Positions 52,696-63,500 of a stretch of DNA of 64,000 bases are shown here, piece by piece; position 1 is the first letter of the stretch, and each line of letters starts with the position of its first letter. The stretch comes from Micromonospora pallida (GTDB lineage Bacteria; Actinomycetota; Actinomycetes; Mycobacteriales; Micromonosporaceae). Below the pieces are notes generated by a model. That model had not been told where the DNA came from. It ran no database searches and saw nothing but the letters and a program-made list of their open reading frames with translations. The DNA is taken from positions 6,759,001 to 6,823,000 of the forward strand of contig NZ_FMHW01000002.1 of the NCBI RefSeq assembly GCF_900090325.1. The letters run 5' to 3'. A program made the position numbers and the translations under genes.

Positions 52696-52826
52696 CTCTC
52701 GTCCTCCGGGCCGGTGTCCGGTGGTCGGTGGAACGGGCGCCACTGGCGCCCACTTTGCGTGTCCGCGTAGCAAGCGCGTAAGCTTCTGCGCCGTAGTTGA
52801 TCCGTTAGCGAGGAAGGCACTCCGCC

Positions 52827-52994
52827 GTGGCGAAGGCGACCGATGTTCGGCCGAAGATCACTTTGGCGTGTGTGGAGTGCAAGGAGCGCAACTACATCAC
52901 GCGCAAGAACCGCCGGAACGACCCGGACCGCATCGAGCTGAAGAAGTTCTGCCCCCGGGACGGCAAGCACACCGTCCACCGCGAGACCCGCTGA
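52827..52994 (+). CDS. rpmG: Ribosomal protein L33
   Basis: A 55-residue protein of the large ribosomal subunit, with [20 protein letters not shown], then [17 protein letters not shown]. It has three Cys: a CVEC pair and one in FCPR. The usual fourth zinc ligand (CPxC) is replaced by Asp (CPRD), so it may be the partly zinc-free type. GTG 52827 follows GAGGAAGGC. It precedes hadA in the standard actinobacterial order. Confidence 0.96.
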   Translation: MAKATDVRPKITLACVECKERNYITRKNRRNDPDRIELKKFCPRDGKHTVHRETR

Positions 52995-53037
52995 TCCGGC
53001 GACCGGCCTGAGCCGGTCCGGTCAGCAGCAGCTTCCG

Positions 53038-53098
53038 ACGCCGATCCGGCGCGCAGGGCACGGCTTTTGCCGCCCGTGCGCGCCGGATCGGCGTTTTT
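53038..53098 (+). terminator. Long hairpin terminator after rpmG
   Basis: ACGCCGATCCGGCGCGCA pairs with TGCGCGCCGGATCGGCGT, with inner GGGC/GCCC pairing, followed by TTTTT. Confidence 0.88.
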
Positions 53099-53118
53099 CG
53101 TGCGTGTAGGTTCTCGGC

Positions 53119-53565
53119 ATGTCACTGGACCCGTCCTTTGTCGGCCGGAGCTACCCGCCGACCGCCCCCTACCAGGTGGGCCGAGAGAAGATCCGTGAGT
53201 TCGCCACGGCCATCGGCGCGGCCGACGCCGCGTACCACGACCCGGAGGCCGCCCGGGCCCTCGGCCACCCCGACGTGGTCGCCCCGCCGACCTTCCCTGT
53301 GTCGATCACCATGGCGTCGAGCCGCCAGGTCGTCGACGACCCCGACCTCGCGGTCGACTACAGCCGGGTGGTCCACGGCGACCAGCGGTTCGCCTACACC
53401 CGCCCGGTGGTCGCCGGGGACGAGCTGGTCTGCGTCAACCACGTCGAGGCGATCGACAACCGGGGCGGGCACGGCTTCCTGACCATCCGGACCGAGGTCT
53501 CCACGGTGGCCGGCGAGCCCGTGGTGACCGCCTGGTCGAAGCTCGTCGTACGCGGGGAGGACTGA
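53119..53565 (+). CDS. hadA: (3R)-hydroxyacyl-ACP dehydratase subunit HadA
   Basis: A 148-residue hot-dog-fold protein of the MaoC N-terminal type: PTAPYQVGREKIREFATAIG, then VVAPPTFPVSITMASSRQ and VVHGDQRFAYTRPVVAGDEL. HadA is the stabilising subunit that pairs with catalytic HadB in fatty-acid chain elongation. The next gene, 1 bp away, is hadB, and the rpmG-hadA-hadB-tRNA-Trp-secE order is conserved in actinobacteria. Confidence 0.9.
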   Translation: MSLDPSFVGRSYPPTAPYQVGREKIREFATAIGAADAAYHDPEAARALGHPDVVAPPTFPVSITMASSRQVVDDPDLAVDYSRVVHGDQRFAYTRPVVAGDELVCVNHVEAIDNRGGHGFLTIRTEVSTVAGEPVVTAWSKLVVRGED

Positions 53566-53566
53566 G

Positions 53567-54001
53567 ATGGACGCGGCAACCACGACGACCGACGCGTGGC
53601 AGGGTGGGCTCGAGCTGCCCGCCAAGACGTACCGGATCACGCGGGCCCACCTGGTCCGCTACGCGGGCGCCTCCGGTGACTTCAACCCCATCCACTGGAG
53701 CGACCGGTTCGCCACCGGGGTGGGCCTGCCCGGGGTGATCGCCCACGGGATGTTCACCATGGCGCTGGTCGGCCGGGCGGTGACCGAGTGGGCCGGCGCG
53801 CCGGACGCGGTGCTCGACTACAACGTCCGCTTCACCCGTCCGGTGGTCGTACCGGACGACGACGAGGGGGTCGAGATCGAGGTCACCGCGAAGGTGCGGG
53901 AGGTCACCGAGGACGGGCTGACCCGGCTCGACCTGACCGCCACCTGCGGCGGCGAGAAGGTCCTCGCCCAGGCCCGGGCAGTCCTCCGGACACCTCGCTG
54001 A
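53567..54001 (+). CDS. hadB: (3R)-hydroxyacyl-ACP dehydratase subunit HadB
   Basis: The 144-residue MaoC-like protein carries the catalytic Asp/His of the hydratase motif in YAGASGDFNPIHWSDRFA, and GVIAHGMFTMALVGRAV. It removes water from 3-hydroxyacyl-ACP. It is downstream of and probably co-transcribed with hadA; no hadC follows, so the pair may act as HadAB only. Confidence 0.92.
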   Translation: MDAATTTTDAWQGGLELPAKTYRITRAHLVRYAGASGDFNPIHWSDRFATGVGLPGVIAHGMFTMALVGRAVTEWAGAPDAVLDYNVRFTRPVVVPDDDEGVEIEVTAKVREVTEDGLTRLDLTATCGGEKVLAQARAVLRTPR

Positions 54002-54032
54002 CCTGCGTTTCGGCCCGATAGGGGCAGACCGG

Positions 54033-54062
54033 TTGGGAAAGTGGACCCGCTACCCGTACACT
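54033..54062 (+). promoter_or_regulatory. Promoter upstream of tRNA-Trp
   Basis: -35 TTGGGA (54033), 18-bp spacer, -10 TACACT (54057). Confidence 0.6.
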
Positions 54063-54129
54063 GGTCCGCCGTGGGGCAAGTGACCCCTGCACCGTCTTGC
54101 GTGTCGGTGTGGGGTGAGCGTTGCCGCAC

Positions 54130-54202
<73 letters not shown>

Positions 54203-54411
54203 CGCCTCAGGCCTGACCGTTTCGTGGGTCGCGCCGCCCGCCGGCGGCGTTCGGCCCGCGGTGGTGGCATCGGCGGGGTGGCTCCGAGGCATCGGGCCCT
54301 CCCGGCTGATCCGCCGGCCGCGGCCCGTCGCGGGACGGTTGGTCCGGCCGGCGTGACCAGCGCCGCGCACGTTGGACAACGTGCGACCCGACATCCGCGA
54401 CGGAGGGCGAA

Positions 54412-54816
54412 GTGGCCGACAACAAGCGGCGCGGCGAGGACGCCGGCGACGACCGTCTCGACGACGAGACCGTCGAGAGCGTGGCCGACGACGACGCCAC
54501 CGACAGCGACGCCACGGACGCGGACGAGCCGGTTTCCCGGGGCGGTACCGCGACCCGGTCGCGGACCAAGGCCGAGTCCGCCGACAGCAAGCCGAAGACC
54601 AAGTCGGACGACAAGGTCGGATTGTTCGGGCGCTTCGCGCGGTTCATCCGCGAGGTCGTGGCCGAACTGCGTAAGGTCATCTGGCCGACCCGCAAGGAGC
54701 TGCTGACCTACACCGCGGTGGTGGTCGTGTTCGTGACGGTGGTCACCGCGCTCGTCGTCGGACTCGACTTCGTGTTCGCCAAGGGTGCGCTGGTGGTCTT
54801 CGGCGGATCCAGCTGA
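54412..54816 (+). CDS. secE: Protein translocase subunit SecE
   Basis: A 134-residue protein with an extended acidic N terminus, about 65 residues rich in Asp/Ser/Glu, then the conserved amphipathic helix FARFIREVVAELRKVIWPTR and one membrane helix, TYTAVVVVFVTVVTALVVGL. SecE clamps SecY in the export channel. It precedes nusG by 29 bp. Confidence 0.95.
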   Translation: MADNKRRGEDAGDDRLDDETVESVADDDATDSDATDADEPVSRGGTATRSRTKAESADSKPKTKSDDKVGLFGRFARFIREVVAELRKVIWPTRKELLTYTAVVVVFVTVVTALVVGLDFVFAKGALVVFGGSS

Positions 54817-54845
54817 CCAAGCGATAGTGACGGAAGTGAGCGAGC

Positions 54846-55568
54846 GTGCCTGAGTACGACGAGACCGCCGGACCCGCCGACGAGCAGTCCTCGGTGGTGA
54901 CGGCGGCGGGTGACGAGTCGGTCGAGGCCGCCAGCGAGCCGGAGTTCGCGTTGACCGAGCCGGCCCCGGAAGAGGAGTTCGACCCGGTCGCCGAGCTGCG
55001 TCAGAAGCTGCGCTACGCGCCGGGTGACTGGTACGTGGTGCACTCCTACGCGGGCTACGAGAACAAGGTCAAGACCAACCTCGAGACCCGGATCACGTCC
55101 CTCGACATGGAGGACTACATCTACCAGGTCGAGGTGCCGACCCGGGAAGAGGTCGAGGTCAAGAACGGGAAGCGCCTCCAGGTCCAGAACAAGGTCTTCC
55201 CGGGCTACATCCTGGTCCGGATGGAGCTGACCCCGGAGTCGTACTCCTGCGTCCGCAACACGCCGGGTGTCACCGGCTTCGTGGGGGCGACCGACCGGGC
55301 TGACCGCCCGGCCCCGCTCTCCCTCGACGAGGTGCTGAAGTGGCTGGCCCCGGCGGTGGAGACCGAGCAGAAGAAGGCGAAGCCCGAGGTCAAGGTCCTC
55401 GACTTCGAGGTCGGTGACTCGGTCACCGTCACCGACGGCGCGTTCGCCTCGCTGCCGGCCACGATCAGCGAGATCAACGCCGACCAGCAGAAGCTCAAGG
55501 TGCTGGTGTCGATCTTCGGCCGGGAGACTCCGGTGGAGCTGAACTTCAACCAGGTCGCCAAGATCTGA
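54846..55568 (+). CDS. nusG: Transcription termination/antitermination protein NusG
   Basis: A 240-residue protein with an acidic N-terminal extension (about 55 residues, usual in actinobacteria), the NGN domain ([20 protein letters not shown], then [15 protein letters not shown]) and a C-terminal KOW domain ([20 protein letters not shown], ending [17 protein letters not shown]). It binds RNA polymerase and links it to Rho or ribosomes. It starts at GTG. Confidence 0.97.
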   Translation: MPEYDETAGPADEQSSVVTAAGDESVEAASEPEFALTEPAPEEEFDPVAELRQKLRYAPGDWYVVHSYAGYENKVKTNLETRITSLDMEDYIYQVEVPTREEVEVKNGKRLQVQNKVFPGYILVRMELTPESYSCVRNTPGVTGFVGATDRADRPAPLSLDEVLKWLAPAVETEQKKAKPEVKVLDFEVGDSVTVTDGAFASLPATISEINADQQKLKVLVSIFGRETPVELNFNQVAKI

Positions 55569-55574
55569 CGTGCC

Positions 55575-55607
55575 GTACGGGGCGGTGGGCGTGGCCCGCC
55601 GCCCCGT
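55575..55607. terminator. Hairpin between nusG and rplK
   Basis: GTACGGGGCGGTGGGC pairs with GCCCGCCGCCCCGTGC with one mismatch around a GTG loop. It separates secE-nusG from rplK. Confidence 0.65.
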
Positions 55608-55755
55608 GCCGTACCCCGCCGTCGGCCCTCGCCGCAAGGGGGGACGGCGGGCTGCGCTACCCTAGAACGTCGCTCCCGCCTGTCGTGCTGACCGTGCGCG
55701 GTCGCGCGGGACGCGCCAAGCATCACTTTTCCCGTTCCAAGCCCCAGGAAGAGAC

Positions 55756-56187
55756 ATGCCTCCGAAGAAGAAGCTCGTCAAGACGTTCACGCTTCAGCTG
55801 CCGGCGGGCCAGGCGACCCCGGCCCCGCCGGTCGGTCCCGCGCTCGGTCAGCACGGCGTCAACATCATGGAATTCTGCAAGACGTACAACGCGCAGACCG
55901 AGTCGCAGCGGGGCGACATCGTCCCCGCCCAGATCAGCGTGTACGAGGACCGGACCTTCAGCTTCGTGCTGAAGACCCCGCCCGCCGCCCGGCTGCTGAT
56001 CAAGGCCGCCGGCGTGCAGAAGGGCTCCGGGGTCCCGCAGAAGGACAAGGTCGGCTCGGTCACCCGCGCCCAGCTGCGCGAGATCGCCGAGAAGAAGATG
56101 GCCGACCTCAACGCCAACGACCTCGACCAGGCTGAGAAGATCATCGCCGGCACCGCCCGGTCGATGGGCATCGTCGTCAACGACTGA
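55756..56187 (+). CDS. rplK: Ribosomal protein L11
   Basis: A 143-residue protein with [40 protein letters not shown] and the C-terminal 23S-binding domain [20 protein letters not shown]. It forms the stalk base at the GTPase centre, together with L10 and L7/L12. Followed by rplA after 83 bp. Confidence 0.98.
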   Translation: MPPKKKLVKTFTLQLPAGQATPAPPVGPALGQHGVNIMEFCKTYNAQTESQRGDIVPAQISVYEDRTFSFVLKTPPAARLLIKAAGVQKGSGVPQKDKVGSVTRAQLREIAEKKMADLNANDLDQAEKIIAGTARSMGIVVND

Positions 56188-56270
56188 CCTCGGCGACCCG
56201 ACACCAGACCCGTTCGTGGGAGGGCGCATGATGCACGGCGCCCGCCAGAGACCACAGGAGTAGTCAGAAC

Positions 56271-56987
56271 ATGCAGCGCAGCAAGAGCTACCGCAAGGCC
56301 GCCGAGGTCATCGACCGGTCGAAGCTGTACAGCCCGGCCGAGGCGGTCAAGCTCGCCAAGGAGACCACTGCGGTCAAGTTCGACGCCACGGTCGAGGTCG
56401 CCATGCGCCTCGGCGTCGACCCCCGCAAGGCGGACCAGATGGTCCGTGGCACGGTCAACCTGCCGCACGGCACCGGTAAGACCGCCCGCGTGATCGTCTT
56501 CGCCGCCGGTGCGAAGGCCGAAGAGGCCACCGCCGCCGGTGCCGACGAGGTGGGCACCGACGAGCTGGTCGCCCGGATCCAGGAGGGCTGGCTCGACTTC
56601 GACGCGGCGATCGCCACGCCGGACCAGATGGCCAAGATCGGCCGGATCGCGCGGATCCTGGGCCCGCGCGGTCTCATGCCGAACCCGAAGACGGGCACGG
56701 TGACCATGGACGTCGCCAAGGCCGTCACGGACATCAAGGGCGGCAAGATCGCCTTCCGGGTGGACAAGCACTCGAACCTGCACCTGATCATCGGCAAGGC
56801 GTCCTTCTCCGAGACGCAGCTGATCGACAACTACGCGGCAGTCCTCGACGAGGTGCTGCGGGTCAAGCCGTCGGCCGCCAAGGGCAAGTACCTCAAGAAG
56901 GTCACCCTCACCACCACCATGGGTCCGGGCGTTCCGGTCGACCCGAACGTGGTGAAGAACCTGAACGAGGCAGCCTCCGAGGGCTGA
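56271..56987 (+). CDS. rplA: Ribosomal protein L1
   Basis: A 238-residue protein with two-domain L1 signatures: [20 protein letters not shown], then [20 protein letters not shown], ending [20 protein letters not shown]. It binds the 23S L1 stalk and commonly represses its own mRNA. A terminator follows, so the L10/L7-L12 genes are a separate unit. Confidence 0.98.
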   Translation: MQRSKSYRKAAEVIDRSKLYSPAEAVKLAKETTAVKFDATVEVAMRLGVDPRKADQMVRGTVNLPHGTGKTARVIVFAAGAKAEEATAAGADEVGTDELVARIQEGWLDFDAAIATPDQMAKIGRIARILGPRGLMPNPKTGTVTMDVAKAVTDIKGGKIAFRVDKHSNLHLIIGKASFSETQLIDNYAAVLDEVLRVKPSAAKGKYLKKVTLTTTMGPGVPVDPNVVKNLNEAASEG

Positions 56988-57003
56988 TCACCAGAACACC
57001 CTG

Positions 57004-57045
57004 GGATCGGGGCGTCGTCACCAGTCGGTGGCGGCGCCCCGATCC
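57004..57045. terminator. Terminator after rplA
   Basis: GGATCGGGGCG pairs perfectly with CGCCCCGATCC around a 20-nt loop that itself pairs partly. Confidence 0.75.
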
Positions 57046-57071
57046 GTCTTCCCTGTGGCAGGCTTTCCGCC

Positions 57072-57938
57072 ATGCGGCTGGAGAGCGTCTCGGTGCGTTA
57101 CCACCGACGGGGGCCGTGGGTACTGCGGGACGCCACCGCCCGGGTCGATCCGGGGGAGGTGGCCGTCGTCCTCGGCCGCAACGGGGCCGGCAAGTCCACC
57201 CTGCTCCAGGTGGCGGCCGGGGTGCTCCGGCCCACCCGGGGCCGGGTCGTGGACCGCCCGCGTCAGGTCGGCTGGGTCCCGGAGCGGTTCCCCGCCGACC
57301 AGCCGTTCCCGGTGGCGTACTACCTGACCGCGATGGCCCGGGTGGCCGGGCTGTCCGCCGCCGAGGCGGATCGGGCGGTGGACGAGTGGACGTCCCGGCT
57401 GGGCATCGCCGCGTTCCGCGGGGTCCGCCTGCCGGACCTGTCGAAGGGGACGGCGCAGAAGGTCGGCCTGGCGCAGGCGATGCTCCGGCTGCCCGGCCTG
57501 CTGGTGCTGGACGAGCCCTGGGAGGGCCTGGACGCCGCCGCCCGGGACCTGGTGCCGCTGGTGGTCGACGAGGTGCTCGCCGCCGGTGGCCGGGTGCTGG
57601 TGAGTGATCACCGCAACGAGACGGTCCGGTTGCCCGGCGCACGGCACTGGACGGTCGCCGATGGCACGGTGACCGAGCGGGCAGCGGAGGAGCCGGCGGA
57701 GCTGGCGGTGATCGAGGTGGCGGTGCCGGCCGCGCGGGTCGCCGGCACCGTCGCCCGGCTGCGCGCCGCAGGCCACCAGGTGCTCCGGGTACGCGCCGAC
57801 GGCCCCGTGCCGGATCTTGGGTCGACGGGTGACGGCGGTGGTGGGGCGGACGACAGCGGTTGCCCACGACAGCCGGCCGCCGGCGACGCTGCTCGCGCCG
57901 ACGGGCTGACCGGCTCGGCGGACGGGGCTTCCCGGTGA
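57072..57938 (+). CDS. ABC transporter ATP-binding protein
   Basis: The 288-residue ATPase has Walker A GRNGAGKST (35-43), a signature loop LSKGTAQK in place of LSGGQ, and Walker B LLVLDEPWEGLD. The last 80 residues include a low-complexity Gly/Ala/Asp tail. Its stop overlaps the permease start as GTGA. The substrate is unknown. The pair is inserted between rplA and rplJ, which are usually closer. Confidence 0.93.
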   Translation: MRLESVSVRYHRRGPWVLRDATARVDPGEVAVVLGRNGAGKSTLLQVAAGVLRPTRGRVVDRPRQVGWVPERFPADQPFPVAYYLTAMARVAGLSAAEADRAVDEWTSRLGIAAFRGVRLPDLSKGTAQKVGLAQAMLRLPGLLVLDEPWEGLDAAARDLVPLVVDEVLAAGGRVLVSDHRNETVRLPGARHWTVADGTVTERAAEEPAELAVIEVAVPAARVAGTVARLRAAGHQVLRVRADGPVPDLGSTGDGGGGADDSGCPRQPAAGDAARADGLTGSADGASR

Positions 57939-58627
57939 CCGCCCTGGTACGGCTCCGGCTGGCCGGCTTCCTGCGTACCGGACGGGTCCTCGGGCCCCTG
58001 CTCGCCGGCCTGGTCGTGCTCGGCGTCCTCTACGGCGGCGGTCGCGCCCAGCCGGCCGAGGCGTACGGCGTCTCGGCGGTGCTGCTCTTCCCGGTGCTGG
58101 CCTGGCAGACCAAGCTGCTGCTCGACGTGGAACCGGACGTGCAGCGCCGGCTGGCGCTGGTGGCGGTCGGCGGCCACCGCCGGGAGCAGGTGTCCGGACT
58201 GCTCGCCGCGGCGGTGGCGGCGCTCGGCACGGTGACGCTGGCCCTGGTGCTGCCGTGGCCGCTGGGCGGGCTGGCCGGTCCGGTGAATGTCGACGACCGG
58301 TCGGTGCCGCTGGGGATCGCGCTGGGGCTCTGGGCCCACCTGCTCGCCGTGCCGGCCGCCGTGGCGCTCGGTGCGCTGGCCAGCCGTGCCTGCGCCGGCA
58401 GCACCGGGTACGGCGTCGCGGTGCTCGCGGTCGGTACGGTCGCCGCGCTGGTGTTCGGCCGTTCCGGGTCGGTGCTGCCGTGGCTCGTACCGCCGATCAT
58501 GCCGACCGCGCGGGCCACCGCGACCGGGGCGGCGGTGTCGACGGGGCTGCTGCTCACCGCCTGGGCGGTGCTCTGGGCCGGCGCGGTGCTGGCCGGCTAC
58601 GCCTGGCGGCGCCGCCTACGGGGCTGA
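57935..58627 (+). CDS. ABC transporter permease-like membrane protein
   Basis: A 230-residue protein with about six hydrophobic helices (VLGPLLAGLVVLGVLYGGGR, AALGTVTLALVLPWPLGGLA, and a C-terminal LLLTAWAVLWAGAVLAGYAW). GTG 57935 couples it to the ATPase. It lacks similarity to importer permeases with an EAA loop, so export or an unknown role is likely. Confidence 0.85.
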   Translation: MTALVRLRLAGFLRTGRVLGPLLAGLVVLGVLYGGGRAQPAEAYGVSAVLLFPVLAWQTKLLLDVEPDVQRRLALVAVGGHRREQVSGLLAAAVAALGTVTLALVLPWPLGGLAGPVNVDDRSVPLGIALGLWAHLLAVPAAVALGALASRACAGSTGYGVAVLAVGTVAALVFGRSGSVLPWLVPPIMPTARATATGAAVSTGLLLTAWAVLWAGAVLAGYAWRRRLRG

Positions 58628-58693
58628 GTGCCGAGTCGCGGCTCGGCACCGGTCGGGGCGGACCGGGGTGACCGGGCCCACGTCGGGGGCGAT

Positions 58694-58722
58694 TTGGCGG
58701 TGGGGGAGGGGTCGCGTACTCT
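58694..58722 (+). promoter_or_regulatory. Promoter of the rplJ leader
   Basis: -35 TTGGCG (58694), 17-bp spacer, -10 TACTCT (58717). Transcription would begin at about 58730 and run through the L10 leader. Confidence 0.7.
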
Positions 58723-58729
58723 TCAACCG

Positions 58730-58935
58730 TCATCCGTGCTTTCATGGATGAGGTACCACCCAGAGACCGCTGGTCACCGTGCTTCGGCACGGTCGAAGGT
58801 CCCGCGAATGACGGGCGACCCGCGTAGGGCGGCAAGCGAAAATCGGTTCGTTGGTACGTGGTCCGCCGACTGCGTCCCGATTCACCGGCCCTCGCCCCGT
58901 GCGCCCTGCGCCGGGGCTTTTCTCGTTACCCGCGA
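58730..58935 (+). ncRNA. Ribosomal protein L10 leader (autoregulatory mRNA structure)
   Basis: The 270-nt leader before rplJ contains stems of the L10-leader type: CACCGTGCTTCGGCACGGTC and a region with GAAGGTCCCGCGAATGACGG, then CCCGCGTAGGG. These resemble the L10(L12)4 binding site. GCCCCGTGCG...CGGGGCTTTTCTC at about 58893-58925 looks like a terminator or attenuator. L10 binding is inferred to control read-through into rplJL. Confidence 0.7.
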
Positions 58936-59004
58936 TTCCTCCGCCACCACCGACGCCTCCCGGCTTCGTTGGTGACCAGCCTGGCGCAACGAGAGAGGAG
59001 GGAC

Positions 59005-59550
59005 ATGGCGGACAAGCCGATTCGGGCCGACAAGGCCACGGCCGTCGCCGAGCTGACCGAGCAGTTCCGGGGCGCCGGCGCCACCGTGCTGACCGAGTAC
59101 CGCGGCCTGACGGTCGCCCAGCTGACCCAGCTGCGGCGCTCGCTGGGCCAGGAGACCACCTACACGGTCGCCAAGAACACGCTGGCCAAGCGCGCCGCGA
59201 CGGACGCTGGCATCACCGGCCTCGACGAGCTGTTCTCCGGTCCTACCGCGCTGACTTTCGTTTCGGGCGACGTCGTCGAGGCGGCGAAGGGGCTTCGCGA
59301 CTTCGCGAAGGCCAACCCGAAGCTCGTCATCAAGGGCGGTGTCTTCGAGGGCAAGGCCATTTCCGCGGCCGAGGTCACGAAGCTCGCCGACCTGGAGTCC
59401 CGTGAGGTGCTGCTGGCCAAGCTGGCCGGCGCGATGAAGGGCAACCTGAGCAAGGCCGCGGCCCTGTTCCAGGCCCCGCTGTCGAAGACCGCCCGACTGG
59501 CGGCCGCTCTGCAGGACAAGCGCGAGAAGGAGGGCGCCGAGGCGGCCTGA
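59005..59550 (+). CDS. rplJ: Ribosomal protein L10
   Basis: A 181-residue protein with [40 protein letters not shown] and the C-terminal helix [17 protein letters not shown] that carries the L7/L12 dimers. ATG 59005 follows GAGAGGAGGGAC; the frame is open upstream within the leader. It is co-transcribed with rplL. Confidence 0.98.
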   Translation: MADKPIRADKATAVAELTEQFRGAGATVLTEYRGLTVAQLTQLRRSLGQETTYTVAKNTLAKRAATDAGITGLDELFSGPTALTFVSGDVVEAAKGLRDFAKANPKLVIKGGVFEGKAISAAEVTKLADLESREVLLAKLAGAMKGNLSKAAALFQAPLSKTARLAAALQDKREKEGAEAA

Positions 59551-59604
59551 CGGCCTCCCGGCACCCCGGTTCGATCTTCCGTAGATTAGGAAAGGACGCC
59601 AGAC

Positions 59605-59988
59605 ATGGCGAAGCTCAGCACCGACGAGCTGCTCGACGCGTTCAAGGAGATGACGCTGATCGAGCTCTCCGAGTTCGTGAAGCAGTTCGAGGAGACCTTC
59701 GAGGTCACCGCCGCGGCCCCGGTCGCCATCGCCGGCGCGGGCCCGGTTGGCCCGGCCGTCGAGGCCGAGCCGGAGAAGGACGAGTTCGACGTCGTCCTCG
59801 AGTCGGACGGTGGCAAGAAGATCCAGGTCATCAAGGTCGTGCGTGAGCTGACCGGCCTGGGCCTGAAGGAGGCCAAGGACGCCGTCGAGGGCGCCCCGAA
59901 GGCCATCCTGGAGAAGGTCAACAAGGAGACCGCCGAGAAGGCGAAGGCCAAGCTCGAGGGTGAGGGCGCCAAGGTCACCCTCAAGTGA
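59605..59988 (+). CDS. rplL: Ribosomal protein L7/L12
   Basis: A 127-residue protein with an N-terminal dimerisation helix ([20 protein letters not shown]), an Ala/Gly/Pro hinge, and the factor-binding domain [20 protein letters not shown]. It recruits translation GTPases. A terminator follows. Confidence 0.98.
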   Translation: MAKLSTDELLDAFKEMTLIELSEFVKQFEETFEVTAAAPVAIAGAGPVGPAVEAEPEKDEFDVVLESDGGKKIQVIKVVRELTGLGLKEAKDAVEGAPKAILEKVNKETAEKAKAKLEGEGAKVTLK

Positions 59989-60045
59989 CCTGAGCGTGCC
60001 TCGACGGTGCCCGGCTCACGTGAGCTGAGGCACACGACGGCTGCG

Positions 60046-60081
60046 ACGGGCGGTGATCCCCGAATGGGGGTCACCGCCCGT
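60046..60081 (+). terminator. Terminator after rplL
   Basis: ACGGGCGGTGATCCCC pairs with GGGGGTCACCGCCCGT with one wobble or bulge around a GAAT loop. Confidence 0.88.
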
Positions 60082-60405
60082 TGTCGTTCGGTCACCTGGT
60101 GGCGATGGGTGTGAGCTGGGATTTGGCTCCGCTGTCCGGTGACTCAGCGACGTCGGATGGTCGCACGGCGGTGGGAAAGAGGGCTCCGGAAGGTGATCAG
60201 CCCTTGACGCGAGCCCGCCCGGGCAGGCACGCTGACACCTGCAAGACCTTCCACGCTTGCGACGGCCACGCCCGGGTAAGGGCTGCGGCGGCACCATGCC
60301 GCAGTAGACCCGAGCGGTCCAGCGGGAGCGCCGCGTTCCGAGCGGCCCGGTAGACCCCGTTTCGGGGGTCCCGAGGCGCGTTCCGTGGCGACCTGCGGGG
60401 TGGGC

Positions 60406-60434
60406 TGGACAGCGGTTAGCCTTTCGGCTACACT
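60406..60434 (+). promoter_or_regulatory. rpoB promoter
   Basis: -35 TGGACA (60406), 17-bp spacer, -10 TACACT (60429), followed by GCTAGTTTGCGCTGCC, a stretch often conserved before actinobacterial rpoB. The transcript leader would be about 120 nt. The rest of 59989-60561 holds a terminator and small hairpins only. Confidence 0.75.
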
Positions 60435-60561
60435 GCTAGTTTGCGCTGCCTTCCGATATTGACCCCTGCTCGGAATGTCCAATTATGGGTATTCCTGGTG
60501 GGGTCATTGGAGTGCACGCGTACCAGCCGTTCTGCAGCACCGGTCCTCGGAAGGACGCATC

Positions 60562-63500
60562 TTGGCAGCTTCCCGCCCTGCGAAGACCAGTCGTACGTCG
60601 AGCGCTTTCGCTCCCCGCCGTGTCTCATTCGGCAGGATCACCGAACATCTCGAGGTCCCCAACCTCCTCGCCATCCAGAACGAGTCCTTCGACTGGCTCG
60701 TCGGCAACGAGGCCTGGCAGGGCCGGTCGGCCGACGACCCGCACGCACGCTCGGGTCTCGCGGAGATTCTCGACGAGATCAGTCCCATTGAGGACTTCTC
60801 CGGCACCATGTCGCTCTCCTTCTCGGCCCCGCGCTTCGACGAGGTGAAGGCCTCGATCGAGGAGTGCAAGGAGAAGGACCTCACCTACTGCGCGCCGCTC
60901 TTCGTGACCGCGGAGTTCACCAACAACACCACCGGCGAGATCAAGAGCCAGACGGTGTTCATGGGTGACTTCCCGATGATGACGCCGAAGGGCACCTTCA
61001 TCATCAACGGCACCGAGCGGGTGGTGGTCAGCCAGCTCGTCCGCTCGCCGGGCGTCTACTTCGACAAGCAGCCGGACAAGACCTCCGACCGCGACCTCTC
61101 CAGCGTCAAGGTCATCCCGAGCCGGGGTGCCTGGCTGGAGTTCGACATCGACAAGCGCGACACCGTGGGTGTCCGGATCGACCGTAAGCGTCGGCAGGCC
61201 GTCACCGTCCTGCTCAAGGCGGTCGGTTGGTCGGCCGAGCAGATCCGCGAGCGGTTCGGCTGGTCCGAGCTGATGATGACCACCCTGGAGAAGGACCACA
61301 TCGCCGGGCAGGACGAGGCGTTGTTGGACATCTACCGGAAGCTGCGCCCTGGCGAGCCGCCGACCCGGGAGAACGCCCAGACCCTGCTCGACAACCTCTT
61401 CTTCAACCCGAAGCGGTACGACGTCGCCAAGGTCGGTCGGTACAAGTTCAACAAGAAGCTCGAGGTGAGCGTCCCGATCACCACCGGCACGCTGACCGAG
61501 GACGACATCGTCGCCACCGTGGAGTACCTCTGCCGGCTGCACGCCGGTGAGGAGGGCTACGAGGCCGACGACATCGACCACTTCGGCAACCGTCGTCTGC
61601 GTACCGTCGGCGAGCTGATCCAGAACCAGGTCCGGGTCGGTCTCTCCCGGATGGAGCGGGTCGTCCGCGAGCGGATGACCACCCAGGACGTCGAGGCGAT
61701 CACGCCGCAGACCCTGATCAACATCCGCCCGGTGGTGGCGGCGATCAAGGAGTTCTTCGGCACCTCGCAGCTCTCCCAGTTCATGGACCAGACCAACCCG
61801 CTGGCGGGCCTGACCCACCGGCGGCGGCTGAGCGCGCTCGGCCCGGGTGGTCTGTCCCGGGAGCGGGCCGGCTTCGAGGTCCGGGACGTGCACCCGTCGC
61901 ACTACGGCCGGATGTGCCCGATCGAGACGCCGGAAGGCCCGAACATCGGCCTGATCGGCGCGCTCTCCACCTTCGCCCGGGTCAACCCGTTCGGCTTCAT
62001 CGAGACGCCGTACCGGAAGGTCGTCGACGGTCGGGTCACCGACCAGATCGACTACCTGACCGCGGACGAGGAGGACCGGTTCGTCAAGGCCCAGGCCAAC
62101 GCGCCGCTGCTGGCCGACGGCACGTTCGCCGAGGACCGCGTCCTGGTCCGCCGTAAGGGCGGCGAGACCGAGGACGTCGCGCCGTCGGCCGTGGACTACA
62201 TGGACGTCTCGCCGCGGCAGATGACCTCGGTCGCGACCGCGATGATCCCGTTCCTCGAGCACGACGACGCCAACCGGGCCCTGATGGGCGCGAACATGCA
62301 GCGTCAGGCCGTGCCGCTGGTCAAGGCGGAGTCGCCGCTGGTCGGCACCGGCATGGAGTACCGTGCCGCGGTCGACGCCGGTGACGTCGTGGTGGCCGAG
62401 GTCGGCGGGGTGATCGAGGACCTCTGCGCCGACTACATCACCATCCACCAGGACGACGGCCACCGCCGGACGTACCTGCTGCACAAGTTCCGCCGCTCCA
62501 ACGCCGGCTCCTGCGTCAACCAGAAGCCGGTGGTCTTCGAGGGCGACCGCGTCGAGGCCGGCCAGGTCATCGCCGACGGTCCGTGCACCGACGAGGGCGA
62601 GATGGCGCTCGGGCGCAACCTGCTCGTGGCGTTCATGACCTGGGAGGGCCACAACTACGAGGACGCGATCATCCTGTCGCAGCGCCTCGTGCAGCAGGAC
62701 GTGCTCACCTCGATCCACATCGAGGAGCACGAGGTCGACGCCCGGGACACCAAGCTCGGCCCGGAGGAGATCACCCGGGACATCCCGAACGTCAGCGAGG
62801 AGATGCTCGCCGACCTCGACGAGCGCGGCATCATCCGGATCGGCGCCGAGGTCGTCCCCGGCGACATCCTGGTCGGCAAGGTCACCCCGAAGGGTGAGAC
62901 CGAGCTGACCCCGGAGGAGCGGCTGCTCCGCGCGATCTTCGGTGAGAAGGCGCGCGAGGTCCGGGACACCTCGCTGAAGGTGCCGCACGGTGAGACCGGC
63001 ACGGTCATCGGCGTGCGCACCTTCTCCCGCGAGGACGGCGACGAGCTGCCGCCGGGCGTCAACGAGCTGGTCCGGGTCTACGTCGCCCAGAAGCGGAAGA
63101 TCCAGGACGGTGACAAGCTCGCCGGCCGGCACGGCAACAAGGGCGTCATCTCCAAGATCCTGCCGGTCGAGGACATGCCCTTCCTGGAGGACGGCACCCC
63201 GGTCGACATCGTGCTCAACCCGCTCGGCGTGCCGGGCCGGATGAACATCGGCCAGGTCCTGGAGACCCACCTCGGCTGGGTCGCCAAGACCGGCTGGAAG
63301 GTCGAGGGTGACGACGAGGACTGGAAGCGCGCGCTGCGCGGGATCGAGGCCGCCGAGGCCGAGGCGGACACCAACGTGGCCACCCCGGTCTTCGACGGTG
63401 CCCGCGAGGAGGAGATCTCCGGTCTGCTCGCCGCCACCCTGCCCAACCGGGACGGCAAGCAGCTGATCGGGTCCTCCGGCAAGGCGCAGCTGTTCGACGG

